Shown here piece after piece: positions 10,970 to 22,979 of a stretch of DNA of 64,000 bases. The notes beneath the pieces were generated by a model. The model saw nothing but the letters and a program-made list of their open reading frames with translations, had not been told where the DNA came from and made no database searches. Numbering within the stretch: position 1 is the stretch's first letter; each line of letters begins with the position of its first letter. The DNA comes from Vicugna pacos (Eukaryota > Chordata > Mammalia > Artiodactyla > Camelidae): positions 69,719,001-69,783,000 of the forward strand of contig NC_132993.1 of assembly GCF_048564905.1 (NCBI RefSeq). Reading direction: 5' to 3'. A program made the translations under genes and the position numbers.

Positions 10970-13460
10970 TCTTATCTCCATTCTGATCTTTATTGTTTCT
11001 TTCTTTCTGCCGTCTTTGACTTCGGTTTGAGCTTTTTTTCCCTACTTCCTTAAGGCGGAAGTTTAGGTTATTGATTTGAGGTCTTTTTTCTTTTTTACTG
11101 CTATAAATTTCCCTCTGAGCACTGCTTTTGCTGCATCTCGTACGTTTTGGCATGTTGTGTTTTTATTTTTATTCATATCAAAGTATTTTCTAAGTTCTTG
11201 TGATTTCTTCTTTGATCTACTGGTTGACTGATTAGTTTCCACATCTGAATTTTCCAGATTTTCTTTTATTATTGATGTTTAATTTCATTCCATGTAGTCA
11301 GAGAAGATGCTTTGTGTGATTTAAATTTTTTAAGAGCTAAATTGAAAGTTTTTTTGTGACCTAATATTTGGTCTATCCTAGAGAATATTCCATGTACACT
11401 TAAGTATTCTGCTATGAATGTGTATATCTTTTGATCTAATTGGTTTACAGTATTGTTCACATCTTCTGTTTCCATGATCGTCTTCTGTCCAGTTGTTCTA
11501 TCCATTATTAAAAGTGGAGTATTGAAGTCCCAACTATTATTGCTAAATTCATTTAACTCTGTCAATTTTTGTTTCATGTATTTTGATGTCCTTGGTAGGT
11601 GACTATGTGTCGGTATTGACTTCATCAAGAAGATTTAACGATTATTTTATTATTGTAATTCTCACTTTTGTCTCTTTTTTTCCAACTTTATTGAGATATA
11701 TAATTGACATATAACTACACTTTAAGACAAAACGTCTATTTTGTTGCTAGCATAGTCACTTGAACGCTCTTAGTTACTGTTTGTGTGGTATATTTTTTCC
11801 ATTCTTTCACTTTCAACTTATTTGTGTCTTTCTGTCTGAAGTGAGTCTCTTACATAGCATATAAATAGATCTTTTTTAAAATTGATTCTGCCAGTTGTTA
11901 ATGTTAACTGGAGAGTTCAGTCTATTTATATTTAATGTAACTATTGATCAGAAAGGACTTCTACCGCTTGCTCATTTGATTTCTATGTTTTGTCTCTTTT
12001 CCTCTGTCTTTCCATTACTGCCTCCTTTTGTGTTAAATAGGCATTTTCTAGTATATCATTTTAATTCCCTGGTTGTTTCTTTTGCTGTATATTTTTGAGT
12101 TATTTTCTTAGTGGTTATCTGAGGGATTACAATTAACATCTGAATTTATAAAAATTTAGTTTGAATTAATGCTAACTTAGTTTCAATAATATATAAAAAC
12201 TTTTTTCTTACGTATCTCTGACCCCCCTTTGTATTGTTATTGTTACAAATTACAACTTTATATATTGTATGCCCATTCACATGGATTTATATTTACCGTC
12301 TTAAGCAGTTTTCTTTTAAATCATATGAAGTCTACTTTTTAAAAAAGAAGTTATAATAATAAATAAAGTTATGCTAACTTTTATATTTACTTATGTAGTT
12401 GGCTTTATCTGTGATTTTCATTTCTTTGTGTGGATTCAAATTATTTCACTCCAAAGGACAACACCTAGCGTTGTCTTGCATCACAGGTCTACTTGTGATC
12501 AGCTCTGTTTTTGTTTACCTGAAAATATCTTAATTGCTCCTTCATTTTTGAAGTATGGTTTTGCCAGATATAGAATTCTTGAATTCTTGGTTGACAGTTT
12601 TGTTTTTTGTTTTTTTTTTCCAGTGCATGAACCATGTCATCCTTCTGCCTGCTGGTCTCCATGGTTTCTCATGAGAAAGCAGCTGTTAACGTTTAGATGA
12701 GAGATTTGTACATGTTTATCTCTTGCTTCTTTCAAGATTGCTTGTCTTTGGTCTTTAAAAATGCAATTATTATAGTCCTCAGTGTGGATCCCTTTGATTT
12801 TTATCCTGCATGCAGTTTGTTTATCCTACATGCAGTTTGTTAAGCTTCTTGTTAAGCCATTGTTTCTTCAAATAGTCTTTCTGTCCCTTTCCTCTCATCT
12901 CCTTCTGATAATAACTTGATGCATATGTTGGTAGACTTGATGGTCTCCCAAGGAGTTTAGGCTCTGTCCATATTTTTTCCTTTTTCCTTTCTACTCTTCT
13001 GACTGGATGATTTCAATGGTCCTATCTTCAGATCATTGATTCTTTCTTCTGCCTGCTCAAATCTGCTGTTAAGTCTTTTAAGTAAATTTTTCATTTCAAT
13101 TATTGTACTTCTCAATTCTAGAATTTTTATTTGGGTTCTTTTTAATAATCTCTGTCTCTTGATTGATATTATTTTGGTGAGACATTGTGCTCAAGTTTTC
13201 CTTTTGGTTTTTGCTTGTGACTTCCTTTATCTTTTTTTTTTTTTTTTTTGGCTGTAATTTCTTTAAAATGAGATTAAAAGATCTGTATCTGTTAATGCCA
13301 AAATCTGGACCCGTTTTGAATCTTGCTTAGTATTTGTTTGTTTTTTTTATCTACTTGATTATTGGTCACACTTTTTGTTTCTTGTTTTCTCATAATGATT
13401 AATTATTTTCTGGACATTGTGTTTAAAGGACCCATAGAAATGGAAGTAAATATAATTTTC
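10970..13460 (-). mobile_element. Old LINE-1, reversed, ORF2 N-terminal half and 5' sequence
   Basis: Reverse-complement landmarks of LINE-1 run in order. The post-endonuclease part lies at 11090-11240 ('ctgcttttgctgcatctcgtacgttttggcatgttgtg' type). The endonuclease domain lies at 11269-11628, the ORF2 start region at about 11640-12120, and further upstream L1 sequence reaches about 13450 ('attctttcttctgcctgctcaaatctgctgtt' and 'ctcataatgattaattattttctggacattg'). A short foreign piece of L1 3'-tail type sits near 11682-11725. The 3' part of the element is missing. Sequence from 13460 to about 14010 may be more of the same element but I cannot confirm it. Confidence 0.7.
11269..11628 (-). pseudogene. 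LINE-1 ORF2 endonuclease-domain remnant
   Basis: The 119-codon minus-strand frame contains several segments of the apurinic-type endonuclease of LINE-1 ORF2p. These are WDFNTPLLIMDRTTGQK (family: GDFNTPLS.LDRS..QK), then NTVNQLD and GIFSRIDQILGHKKT (family: GTYSKIDHILGHK), then the LTTWNEIKHQ region that corresponds to the SDH motif end. In the family this domain nicks target DNA for retrotransposition. The glycine before DFNTP is replaced by W here and the catalytic SDH motif is not intact, so it is a dead fragment. Confidence 0.8.
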
Positions 13461-14019
13461 TCCCAGAGGTAGCATGCCCTTCCCTCTTCCAGGCAGGCAG
13501 TATGACTGGCTAAACATTTTCATTCAACCCAATCAGTAGTTAAGCTGAATCAGAGCTGTGTTACTGCTATAGTTAGTTTCATTGTACCTCTTGTTTCAAA
13601 AGCCATTTTAAAAGTCCATGTGTCTTATGTATAGTAGAGCCCTTCTCTCCCATAGTAGATTGGAGAAATGGAAAACCTGACATCTGTCTCTTCATTTTAA
13701 CCAAGACCCCAAACTCTGTTGTACCCACATTGCCACAAACTCAGTAAGGGTCCCCTACAGGAGAGTGGGAAGCAGTGTGAAGAGATCTAGCCCTTCAGCT
13801 AGGACTCTTACTCAGGCTGATCACTTACAGTGGTCACGGGGCTGTTAAAGGTTCCTCTGGATTCTCTGTAATCCAACAGAGTTCCTCTGCCTATGGCAGG
13901 TCCAGTCCTCCACTCACTGCATCCAGTGACAAACAGTGGCCACATATCTATGCTAGCCCAAAGAGGACTGATCTACCATTAAGATTTAGTTCCTTTGGAC
14001 TACTTTGTGTTTATTGCTC

Positions 14020-15105
14020 TTTGGTGCTTTTAATAAATACATGATTTTTTGTTTACATGTATATTTTTGGTTGTTCTGGCTGAAGGATGTTCTGATTAGA
14101 CTGTGTCATCTCATTGGGAAGCAGAACTTTCCAAAGATTGCCTATAGAGTACTGAATTTATTACTACACTAATTCGTTGTTGGAAATAAATTGAAAAATA
14201 CTGAAATCTCAGATGTCTTCTTCATTTTATCAAAATCTGTTGAAATCCAAAGACGTTAAAAATACGTAGTATCATTCTCTAGGGGCATTTTGATTCTTCA
14301 TTTTTCTTTTTGAAAGGGAAAATTACTAGAACATTTCAAAGATAAAACATTATGAACATAACATTAATATATGTTAGCCCTTAAATCACTGAAGTTAAAT
14401 CACTAACCTTATGTTTTACAGCACTTTTATTTTCTTTTAAAAAGTCACTGAATTCGAGAATTACCTAACTCTAACATTCTGAAATCTACACATTTCCTTT
14501 ATTTTAAAGGCCGTTATCTTTTCATGCTTTTACTTTCAAAATTTACTACTCATCCAGCTTAGCAAAGACATTTCTATTTTCTCCCTTTTGTTCTCTTTAA
14601 ATTGCTTCTTCGTGAATCATTCAAATTCATTCTCTACATAAAAACAACAGAAAATCCTTTTGGAACAGAATGGCTCCACCTTACCAACAAAATAATGTGC
14701 ATTTAGTCCTTACTGAATTTCAAGATCATTTTACCAACCTCAGTGCAAACTATTTCCTGCTCAGTCAGCTTTCTTCTTGAATAATTATCTTAGTTCTGGT
14801 AAGTATTCAGTAGATCCTTTTCGGCTAATATTATTCACACTTGAAATAGAAGAGAAAAAAACTGTCTGACAATTTAATGGCTCTTGAATTTTCCCTCTCA
14901 CTAGATTAAAGACTCTTCCATCTGTGTCACCTGGTAGACTGGCCTTTACTTGCTCTAAGTTCACATTTGGAGATACTGGTCCCCTTCCTCTATCAGGGAA
15001 CCTCAGTCAAACCCATCACAAAATATTCAAAAGGCCCTAATAATTGGGGAGCTGCAAGGGGAATATTTAGAGATCTTAAACAGGTTCCTTTCAAGCGCTT
15101 TCTTA
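14020..15105. other. Gene-free stretch, nothing recognised
   Basis: AT-rich sequence with no coding frame of note and no repeat I can name. Confidence 0.5.
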
Positions 15106-15109
15106 ATCC

Positions 15110-15315
15110 ACTAATAAAAGTAGCTAAAATTTATTAGCTATGGATATTTTCTTTTAATCTTCACAATAATCCTATCGGTACTATTATATCCCTATATTAT
15201 AAAGAAAAATGAGGATTGAAGAATTAAGAAAATTGCCCAAGTACATAGTACATAGAGCAAGTACGTGGTGGCACCAAAATTCATCGGCGGCAGCCTGACC
15301 TCACAGCTTGTTCTC
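15110..15315 (-). mobile_element. MIR SINE, reversed
   Basis: On the + strand it reads as the reverse complement of MIR. There is a 'aaaatttattagctatgg' start, 'ttaatcttcacaataatcctatcggtactattat', then 'aaatgaggattgaagaattaagaaaattgcccaagtac', and a 'cagcctgacctcacagcttgttct' part matching the tRNA-related end. MIRs are pan-mammalian SINEs more than 100 million years old. Divergence is high but the order of blocks is right. Confidence 0.7.
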
Positions 15316-15532
15316 TCCGTCACTGTGCCCACGTGCCAGCTAACCACTAAGCACATCAAAGAATGTTGAGAACGGATGCTTTGTCAATGCACATACCAAA
15401 AGTTTTCCCCTTGGTATTGCATGTATATAGTAAAGACCACTGAAGTCTTACTTCATTGCAGAAACAGAAAATCTCTCTTCAAGGTCTTTGCTCTTTCCAT
15501 GCAGGAGAAAACAAAAAAGCTGTCAAATTTTA

Positions 15533-15660
15533 TTTTATTTTATTATTTGGTGGGGGGCATAATTAGGTTTACTTATTTAATATCATTATTGTTATTTTTT
15601 TATTTAATGGATGTACTGGGGATTGAACCCATGACCTTATGCATGCTAAGCATGCACCTT
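15533..15660 (-). mobile_element. Camelid SINE (Vic-1 type), reversed, 5' truncated
   Basis: The reverse complement contains AAGGTGCATGCTTAGCATGCATAAGGTCATGGGTTCAATCCC in outline and then an A/T-rich tail expanded to about 70 bases. The first part of the tRNA-like body, with the A box, is absent. Perfect 12-bp target duplications TGTCAAATTTTA lie at 15521-15532 and 15661-15672, so the truncation arose at insertion. The 114-codon frame at 15376-15720 runs through this SINE and is not a gene. Confidence 0.88.
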
Positions 15661-15672
15661 TGTCAAATTTTA

Positions 15673-16065
15673 AATGGCATTCTTTTTTTTGTTGTTGTTA
15701 AAAAAAAATTACTTTTCTAGGCACCTTGTTATGTGTCTCTGATTCCGGATTCTACCATCTGCATATTCACGTCAGAAAAGGATTGTTGAATAGATAAAAC
15801 CAGTTAAATAGAAAAAGCCAGAAGCAATAACTTTACATAGGTGGCTAATTGTTGACAGTAAATATCAAATGACTAACAATTGGTAAGTGTTCCCTGTGTT
15901 TTTATTTACTGGATCATGGTATTTTCTTCATTATTTTAATTTTGGTCCAGCTCCATGTCATCCTCTCTAGGAGTGTGGGAGATCCTTAGTCACAGTAGTT
16001 TGGGAGTTTGCTTGGTATGTTGATTCTAGTAGGGATGGTATTTTGTCTCCCTCGTGATGTAATGT
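15673..16065. other. Gene-free stretch, nothing recognised
   Basis: Contains T- and A-runs near 15684-15710. No repeat or coding signal was seen. Confidence 0.5.
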
Positions 16066-16069
16066 TCGG

Positions 16070-16560
16070 AGGAGATTTCTGGCTGTCATGAGCACAGAGA
16101 AATTTATTGGAAAGGGGGCTAGGGCAGCCGTCTCAAGGTGGACAGGAATTCAGGGAGTCCTGGAAGAACAGAGGCAGGATGCATAGCAGCCCAAGACATG
16201 TCTTATCACGGCTGCTGCCACCAGGGCCACAGTGATGAATAGTCTCCAAACGTTCTTCCCATCCCAGAGTCACTGGTTCAAGGTTTACAGTCCCAGGAGA
16301 GAGCATGCGGTTGTCAGACCTTAGTCTCATACCCACCTCCTGTTTAAATCAAGGTGCACGGAGACGGGAAATCGGACTTCTGTAATGAGAAAAGGAACGT
16401 GGACTCTCGCCCATGCAGAGATGGGACAGAGCAGAGTTGTTTTCCCGAAGATGCATGTGGCGACTGGACGTGACTGAACAAGCTGCCTGGGAAGAGGGAA
16501 AACTTCGTGCACTTTAGTACGTCACAGTTGTCACTGATGTTCTGGTAGCTCATGCTCCTC
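16070..16560 (-). repeat. Unclassified LTR-like block
   Basis: This block has higher GC than its flanks. Its minus strand ends with a polyadenylation-signal context CCAATAAATTTCTCTGTGCTC followed by a short distal segment, the layout seen at the R/U5 end of many LTRs. The overlapping minus frames at 16133-16553 have no family features. I cannot name a family and saw no second copy in the window. An unrelated processed gene end is an alternative. Confidence 0.3.
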
Positions 16561-16599
16561 TGTTTCCATGAAGGCAGGCAGTTCAGCTACATCGTTCCC

Positions 16600-18380
16600 A
16601 TGCTGCGATGCCTAAAACTTGGCAGAAGCAAGAGTACTTAGGGCTTAGGATTCAGCCTTCTGAGATCCTGCCACCCTCCACAGACCTTGTGAGGAAATTG
16701 GGTCACGCTAATTTCTGCTACTTCCCAATTGTGGAAAATTTACTTACTCTCTCTCACCATGACCTTTCTCAATCTGAAAAAGGCACTCCAGTTTTACCCC
16801 TTCTCTTTTAGATTACCTAATGCTGCAGTTGTCGCACGTTGTCCCCTTTGCTCTGCTAAATGTTATTGAGGATAACACAGAGCCTTGTTCATGTGGGTTC
16901 TATGCTATTGATATTTACCCTAAAACTAAACTAAAACTGAGAAAATTTTAGAGCCTAAGAATATGCAAGCACACATTCTATTAACTGTTAACATTAAGCT
17001 GTTAACATAATATCACCTGTCATTTACTGAGTAATAAGAACTTGTTATAACCTTGCAGACGCCTTCAGGAGTCTCAGAGACCCCCCACTAGAGACCCCTA
17101 GACACATACTGAGCCCCAGTGAGCTAGTCTAAATTTCTAGTGACTCTGAGCTTTCTTGAGAGATGGGAGTTTTTTATGCAGATAATGAGTTTAAGCTCTT
17201 ACAGAAAGGTAGTCTTTACAAGCTCTGTGTTCAACTCCACAAAAAAGTCTGACTACCTTCTTGGAATAGAGAAAGGAAAAATAAAATGAAACAAAAGCAA
17301 TCAATATTTCTTCAAAATGTTTATAGCCATGATCATAGAATACAATTTAATTTCACAATTGTGTCCATTAAACTTCCTCTCCTGATAAAGTCTCTGGCAG
17401 TGAAAGAAAAAAAAATGTATCTGTCTTGAACTCATAGACATAGCAGATGAGTAGCATTTTGCCTTTTCAGGTATAGTTAGAAAGTGCCTAAAAGATAAAC
17501 AACCATAATGACATAGTCAATTGTTGCCAAATTGATATATTCCTTCATTATAGGTTTTGAAATCATTCCATTTAATTACTAATCAATTGTGAACCAAAAT
17601 GTAATAAAGAATGTGTTTTAGGTTTAACAATGTTTAAAATGCATCAACTCTTGTTGCCAGTAAATGTTTAGGACCGTAAGAATGTTTCTTTGATTCTTTC
17701 TTTAAGAACTGACACACACAGATCAGTTGTTCTGTGTGATACTATTTCTTACTTTGATGTTTAACTTGGGAAGTACGTAGTCACAACGATGCTGGTGATG
17801 GTTAAAGAGAAACTTGTGTCAAGGGATACAAGATGGCTCACATACATCGGGGAAAAAAATACTTACATATAGATAAAAATCACTTGTACCTTTTTGAATT
17901 AAGCAGAATTCACCTAATACGTTGCCAAAAAATTTGGATTCAGGTATCAGAGTAAGAAGGGGTGGATAATAGAGAAGATACCCTTCTAAGACTTTTGTCA
18001 AAGGGTCAGTTTCAATCAGAGATAATAGAAAATAATTACTCCTTTGAGGATTTTTTTTCTGGTCATTTTCTTTCTCTCATAAGAAGACTGCAGATAAAAT
18101 TGTCCATGGCAGATGCTCCCTAAACACACCAGGAAATTACAACTTCTTGAGGCATTCACAGTCTGCTTTCCTGTAGGATTTCATTGTTGAAAAGCTGTAG
18201 TGTAGTTTCATGTATATAATCTCACTGTTTTCATTTATTAAAGGTTTTCTAAATTCTTTTGAGAAACCATTTGTAAGCTTTCAAAAAAGGCAGTGGGGCT
18301 AGACTTTTATGTCTGAAGATGATCAATGGCTGATTCATTAATCAAGTAGAAGCCAGGATGACTACTAGATTCTCCTGGGG
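16600..18380. other. Gene-free stretch, nothing named
   Basis: AT-rich sequence without recognised repeats. A small C-rich imperfect duplication (GAGACCCCCCACTAGAGACCCCTAGA) sits near 17078-17103. Confidence 0.5.
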
Positions 18381-18385
18381 GCAAT

Positions 18386-18462
18386 ACACACACATATATA
18401 TGTATATGTGTATGTATGTGTATATATGTGAATGTGGGTGTGTGTGTGTGTATCTATAAAAT
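18386..18462. repeat. CA/TA/TG microsatellite
   Basis: An imperfect alternating purine-pyrimidine run: (AC)4, then TATATATGTATATG, then a (TG)n segment of about 8 units ending near 18450. Confidence 0.9.
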
Positions 18463-19384
18463 ATTAGCAAAACAATTACACATTTTGACAGTGTTCTTTA
18501 GCCTCTTTTTTATCTTATGACATTAATAGACATAATATTTAGTGAAAAACCCTAAAATCAAGCAGAATTAAAAATATATATGTATTTATAGAAAGGTTGA
18601 AAAGTAATGGATTGCTAACATATATCACTACTCAAAAATTTTGTTTCAGTCTGATGCTGCATACAGTCAGTGGTGGCTTGGTGGTCTCTGCATGCTCTAA
18701 AAGATTGTACGATGCTTTTCAATAGAAAAAACAGAAAGATGAGGGTTAACCAAATGTGTCTCAACACTTTAAATATTTTCACTCGTCCATTTACCCATTA
18801 ACCATGCCTGTCTCACTGTCAGGATGGAGAGGTACAGATAGATACAGCTATACAGACAGCCCCCCCAATTCTATTTTTCTTATTGACATAACTTTTTGAG
18901 GTTTAGTTCTTTGACTCCAGCTACCAGGTTTAGATTCTCTAGATAGCTTCTGTAGAAACTTTCCTGGTAGGGTGTTGATTTCTTTTTAATTAACAAATAA
19001 TTCTTAGCGGTTTGTTCTATGCCAAGCACTATTCCCAGTGGGAAAAGATGAGGAAAGAAATATGGCTATGAAAGTAAGTCTTTCTATCTTTCCCCAGAAG
19101 AATCTTTATTCCTTCTTAGAAGATAAACACAAAGTGTACAAATAACACAAAGATATGAACTGAAATGAAATTGTTTTCTTCAAGGGTTTGGTGGGCACAG
19201 GATTTTGGTAGTTTGCTCATTGGAACCCACCAGCACAGAGAAAAAGTGTCATTTTTCCGCCTTGATACTCATGGTGGATGGCGCTCACGTGCATAGAGTA
19301 CTTCTCTGAGCAAACCCAGGTTAGCATTTTTTCATAGATAAAATAGACTGCAAGATGTGTGTGATTCATGGAGAAATAGATTGG
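18463..19384. other. Gene-free stretch, nothing named
   Basis: No coding or repeat signal recognised. Confidence 0.5.
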
Positions 19385-19834
19385 CAGTTCTCAAACTTTT
19401 TGGTCTTGGACACCTTTATGATCTAAAAATTTACTAAGGATTTGGAGGAGTTTTTGCTTATGTGCGTTATGTATTTTGATATTTTCTGTATGAGAAATCA
19501 AAACCTGGAATTTTAAAACATAGTTATTAGTTTGCTTTAAAATCACAATAATAAACTCATTATGTGTTAACTGAAATGACATATTTTGGTGGCAGTGTTT
19601 TCCCCTCAAATATGAGAAGAATGCTATCTTTTGTATGTGTGCAAATCTCTTTAAAGCCAACTTAACAGAAGACAACTGAATACGGATACCTGCTTCTGCA
19701 TTCAGTGTTGTCTCTTTGCAGTATAGTAAATAGAAGCTCCGCCTCACACAGGTACAGGTTTAGAAGGAGAATCTTGAGACCCTGCGAGGGCTGGGGGACC
19801 TCGAGGGTTTTTACGTCATGCTTTGAGAACCATT
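19385..19834 (+). mobile_element. hAT DNA transposon remnant with terminal inverted repeats
   Basis: The left end is CAGTTCTCAAACTTTTTGGT and the right end is the inverse, CTTTGAGAACCATTA. These are hAT-type termini of the CAGTGGTTCTCAAACTTT kind. The inside follows the same family ('tatgatctaaaaatttactaagga', 'gtgcaaatctctttaaa', 'ctgcttctgcattcagt'). The copy is about 450 bases, an internally deleted form of a longer transposon. The 118-codon minus frame inside has no visible transposase domain. No clear 8-bp target duplication survives. Confidence 0.72.
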
Positions 19835-21210
19835 ACTCCAACTCTGCCTCTTTCTTCCACTCAGAGAAGCATGTGGAAATATAAGGAAACAAGGGCAGCA
19901 GCCTTCAAATCAGAGTTTTCATTTTTTGAAGTGCACGTGAGACTCCATGACGCCTAACCTCTGATCTGATCACGCTCCCTGGGTTTGTCACAATACGTGC
20001 ACTGACCTCAGCCTTGTTTAAATCCTTTCGGTGGGTGGAGTCCACAGGCCTCATTTGTCTTCTGCTTATTTGCTTTATTTCTCTAGAGCCAGTCACCCCC
20101 TACCCTGCCAGGAAAGGCAGGAGGGAATTGTAGAATTAAGCCTCAATGCTGATCATGTTTAAATATTGTCCTTTCTTACTTTCAGCTCCTCTTATTACTT
20201 AAATTATTCCCTCCTCGTATTCAGAAGCTGCTGGGAGAAAGTGGAATTACACATTGAGATGAAGCCTTGTATATAAACTACAATGGAGATGATTCCCCAC
20301 AAAATTATGTGTTTTCCACCTTCCGTCCCTCCCGTGAACTGTGTGCCTTTTTCTTCTTTGGTCGGCTAGTGTCCAGGGCCCTTTAAGCTGCTCAAGCCCG
20401 TAACTGCGGCAAAGTACATGGGCCTGACTTTTCCTTTTCTTAAAGCCAGGATTCCAGCTTCTGAGTAACTGGTTTGCCATCGCCCCTAAAATTGACTATA
20501 TAGAGATCCATTTTTACTACCAAGGAGTGATGTGCTAATATTTTCTGTAAAACAAATTGCTAATTTTATAAATTACTTTATATAAATTACTTTACAGAAT
20601 GTCATTCAGGAATGTTACTTGACTGTTCCTCTCAGCATCATGAACTTTTTCACATTATCAACAAAAGAGTGTCTGCATTATGGCTCAACAATCCTTTCAA
20701 TGATCTGCTATTCATTGTCTTTAACATTGTCTTGAGTGTTTCTTCAAAACTCCCTTCAGATTGCTAGCCTTGCCCTCACCCTCTGAGGTGAAAGTAAATC
20801 TACTAAAATTGAAGCTGTTAAACAGGACCAACAGCCCAGCTTTCATCCCTCTTGAAATCATTCTGCACCTTCATCCTCTATCATCATGTTCTTTATCTCC
20901 AGAAACTCCTTTGACACTGCTGTCCATCTGTGCTGCCATTGCACATCTCTCCATTTGTTCACTGACCATGCGTGAGTGGGAACTGAACAGTACCTCTAAA
21001 TCCATGCATACATAAACACCTAATTACGCCCCCCTCCAAAAAAATAAAGTTTTAAAAATTAGGGTTAAAAAAAGAATATGGGGTGATTATTCCCATTGGA
21101 TATGGAAGGAAAGGAATAAAGAAGACATTGTGGGACAGGTTAGCCTTTCATCAGCTCCTGCTGGATGAATAGACCTTGGACACACTGAAATAGGGGAAAG
21201 TGAGTTTATG
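19835..21210. other. Gene-free stretch, nothing named
   Basis: Mixed base composition with a few short overlapping frames. No repeat was recognised. Pyrimidine-rich sequence at 20750-20960 resembles nothing I can place. Confidence 0.45.
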
Positions 21211-21214
21211 ATCT

Positions 21215-21585
21215 TCTACAGCAGTCATGAAACAGCACAGACTTGGGGCCTTAAACAATGAATTTATTTTCTGACAGTTCTGGAGACTAAGAGTACGAGA
21301 TCCAGGTGGGGGCAGGCGCGGTTTCTCCCGAGGCCTCTGTCCTTGGCCTGCAGGTGGCCGCCGTCTTGCTGTGTCTTCACGTGGCCTTTCCTCCGTGAGC
21401 ACCTTCCTGGTGTCTCTTCCTCTTCCTTCTAAGGACACCAGTCATGTTTGACTAGGGCTGCACCTTCCTGGCTTCATTTTGACTAAGTTACCTCTTTAAA
21501 GATCTTATCTCCTAATATAGTTAAACCCTGAGATGAGGACTTCAACGTTCGCATTTGGGAGGGACAACATTCAGCCCACAGCAAG
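21215..21585 (-). mobile_element. MLT1-type MaLR solo LTR, fossil, reversed
   Basis: The + strand reads as the reverse of an MLT1 LTR: 'cttaaacaatgaatttattttctgacagttctggagac', 'cgtggcctttcctccgtg', 'aggacaccagtcatgtt', and closing 'gaggacttcaacgttcgcatttgggagggacaacattcagcccacagca'. MLT1 elements are non-autonomous ERVL relatives about 100 million years old. No internal region is attached, so this is a solo LTR. Confidence 0.8.
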
Positions 21586-21589
21586 GCGG

Positions 21590-22755
21590 TGAGGGCATTC
21601 CAGGCAGAAGAGCAAACGAGTAAAAGCGCAAGGGAAGAAAATGGAGAAAATCAGTGAGGATTGGATATTTCCCCCACTTATATAGGAAAAAAGATTTTTG
21701 TATCATCTTATGATGTTGTACATTCTAGTAAATATTTTCTGATACTGATAATAAGTATGAATACGAATGAACTGAAAGGGTTGTCCATATCAGTGAAATT
21801 TTTAATTATTGTACTTAATACATTTTTAAATGGTCTCAAATTCATATTGGCAAAATGAACATAGGCTAAAAGTTTAAAATGCATAAATATGTTTGTTGAG
21901 CTTTTTATATTAGCTATTTTTATTCTACCTTTTTTGAGTTTCTGTCTCTTCAGTCTCCTTCAGAGGATGTTTATGATGAATGCATGAATGATAAGCAACT
22001 ATGAGGCAAAGATGTAATGCATTATGGTACTTAGTTGTAATTCAGTTTCCCATCAAGAGTAGAGACTATATATTGATCATAGTGCTACCCATGTCATCTT
22101 TTATTAAAGTGTAGTATTAATTATTTTTATGAATTTTTATGAGAGTAGAGTATTATGATTTTTTAAATGATGCAAGAAATATTAAACTTATTAATTGTAG
22201 CTAAAAATTTTGAAATTATACAATTATGTCATGTGTTTATATGTTCATATATGTGAGTATACATACACCTTAAAATCATGCATAAACTACATATTTGATT
22301 GACCGTTTTAAATGAATACAAACTTTAATGTTTTAAATTATTAAATGAATAATAGGTTTGTTTTATATTTATTTTAAAACTTCACAACAAAAAACGTGTT
22401 CTCCTTAAGAGGCCAAAGAATTTGAAGTAGCACAAACTACAATCTCTTCCCCATTTTCCTTCAACTTGATTTAAGAAATCTTTAATAAGAAATGAAAAAC
22501 AACCCATTGAATTAGTAATATTTTATAGATAATTTTTGCTAATTGTGGTACAAATTTACTTAAGAACCTACTTAAGCCTTTCAGAAGTCTATTGAACTGC
22601 TGTTAGTTTCAAGCATCTTTTAGTTTCATGACTAGCCAGGGACTATTTGGAAATATTAATTTGGAAGCAAATTAGAATTATCATCTTCTATTTGTAAAGT
22701 GGGTATTGTAAAAATCTTAGTAGAACTATCATATTAGTAGAGCTAATATAAAATA
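21590..22755. other. AT-rich gene-free stretch
   Basis: A short 'gggcattccaggcagaagagcaaa' block at 21592-21620 resembles an old mammalian repeat that I cannot name. The rest is AT-rich and unclassified. Confidence 0.45.
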
Positions 22756-22759
22756 TATA

Positions 22760-22973
22760 CAGTGAACCCTTGAACAACCCAGGATTTAGAAGTGTGGACC
22801 TTCAGTATAGTTTAAATCCACATATAATTTTACAGTGGGCCCTTTATATCTGTGGTTTCACATCCGCAAATTCAACGAGTCACATATCATGTAGTACTAT
22901 ATATATATATTGAAGAAAATCTGTGTATAAGTGGACCCGCACAGTTTAAACTTGTGTTGTTCAGGGGTCTTTG
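22760..22973. mobile_element. Tigger/pogo-like MITE
   Basis: The left terminus CAGTGAACCCTTGAACAACC is mirrored by the right terminus GTTGTTCAGGGGTCTTTG, and TA dinucleotides flank both ends (22758-22759 and 22974-22975), the target preference of pogo-class transposons. Inside, 'gaagaaaatctgtgtataagtggacccgcacagttt' is typical of Tigger-derived MITEs. A second Tigger-like stretch, 'acagtgggccctttatatctgtggtttcacatccgc', lies in the middle (22831-22870). Length is about 214 bases and there is no coding capacity. Confidence 0.75.
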
Positions 22974-22979
22974 TATACA

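Noticed and set aside
11269-11628. Host nuclease gene
   Set aside because: The endonuclease motifs are those of LINE-1 ORF2 and the flanks on both sides are L1.
15376-15720. 114-codon + frame with a plausible hydrophobic C-terminal half
   Set aside because: It runs through the reversed camelid SINE and its T-rich tail; the MDVLGIEPMTLCMLSMH-type segment is translated SINE.
18386-18462. CRISPR-like or regulatory tandem array
   Set aside because: It is a simple dinucleotide microsatellite; no spacer-repeat structure exists anywhere in the window.
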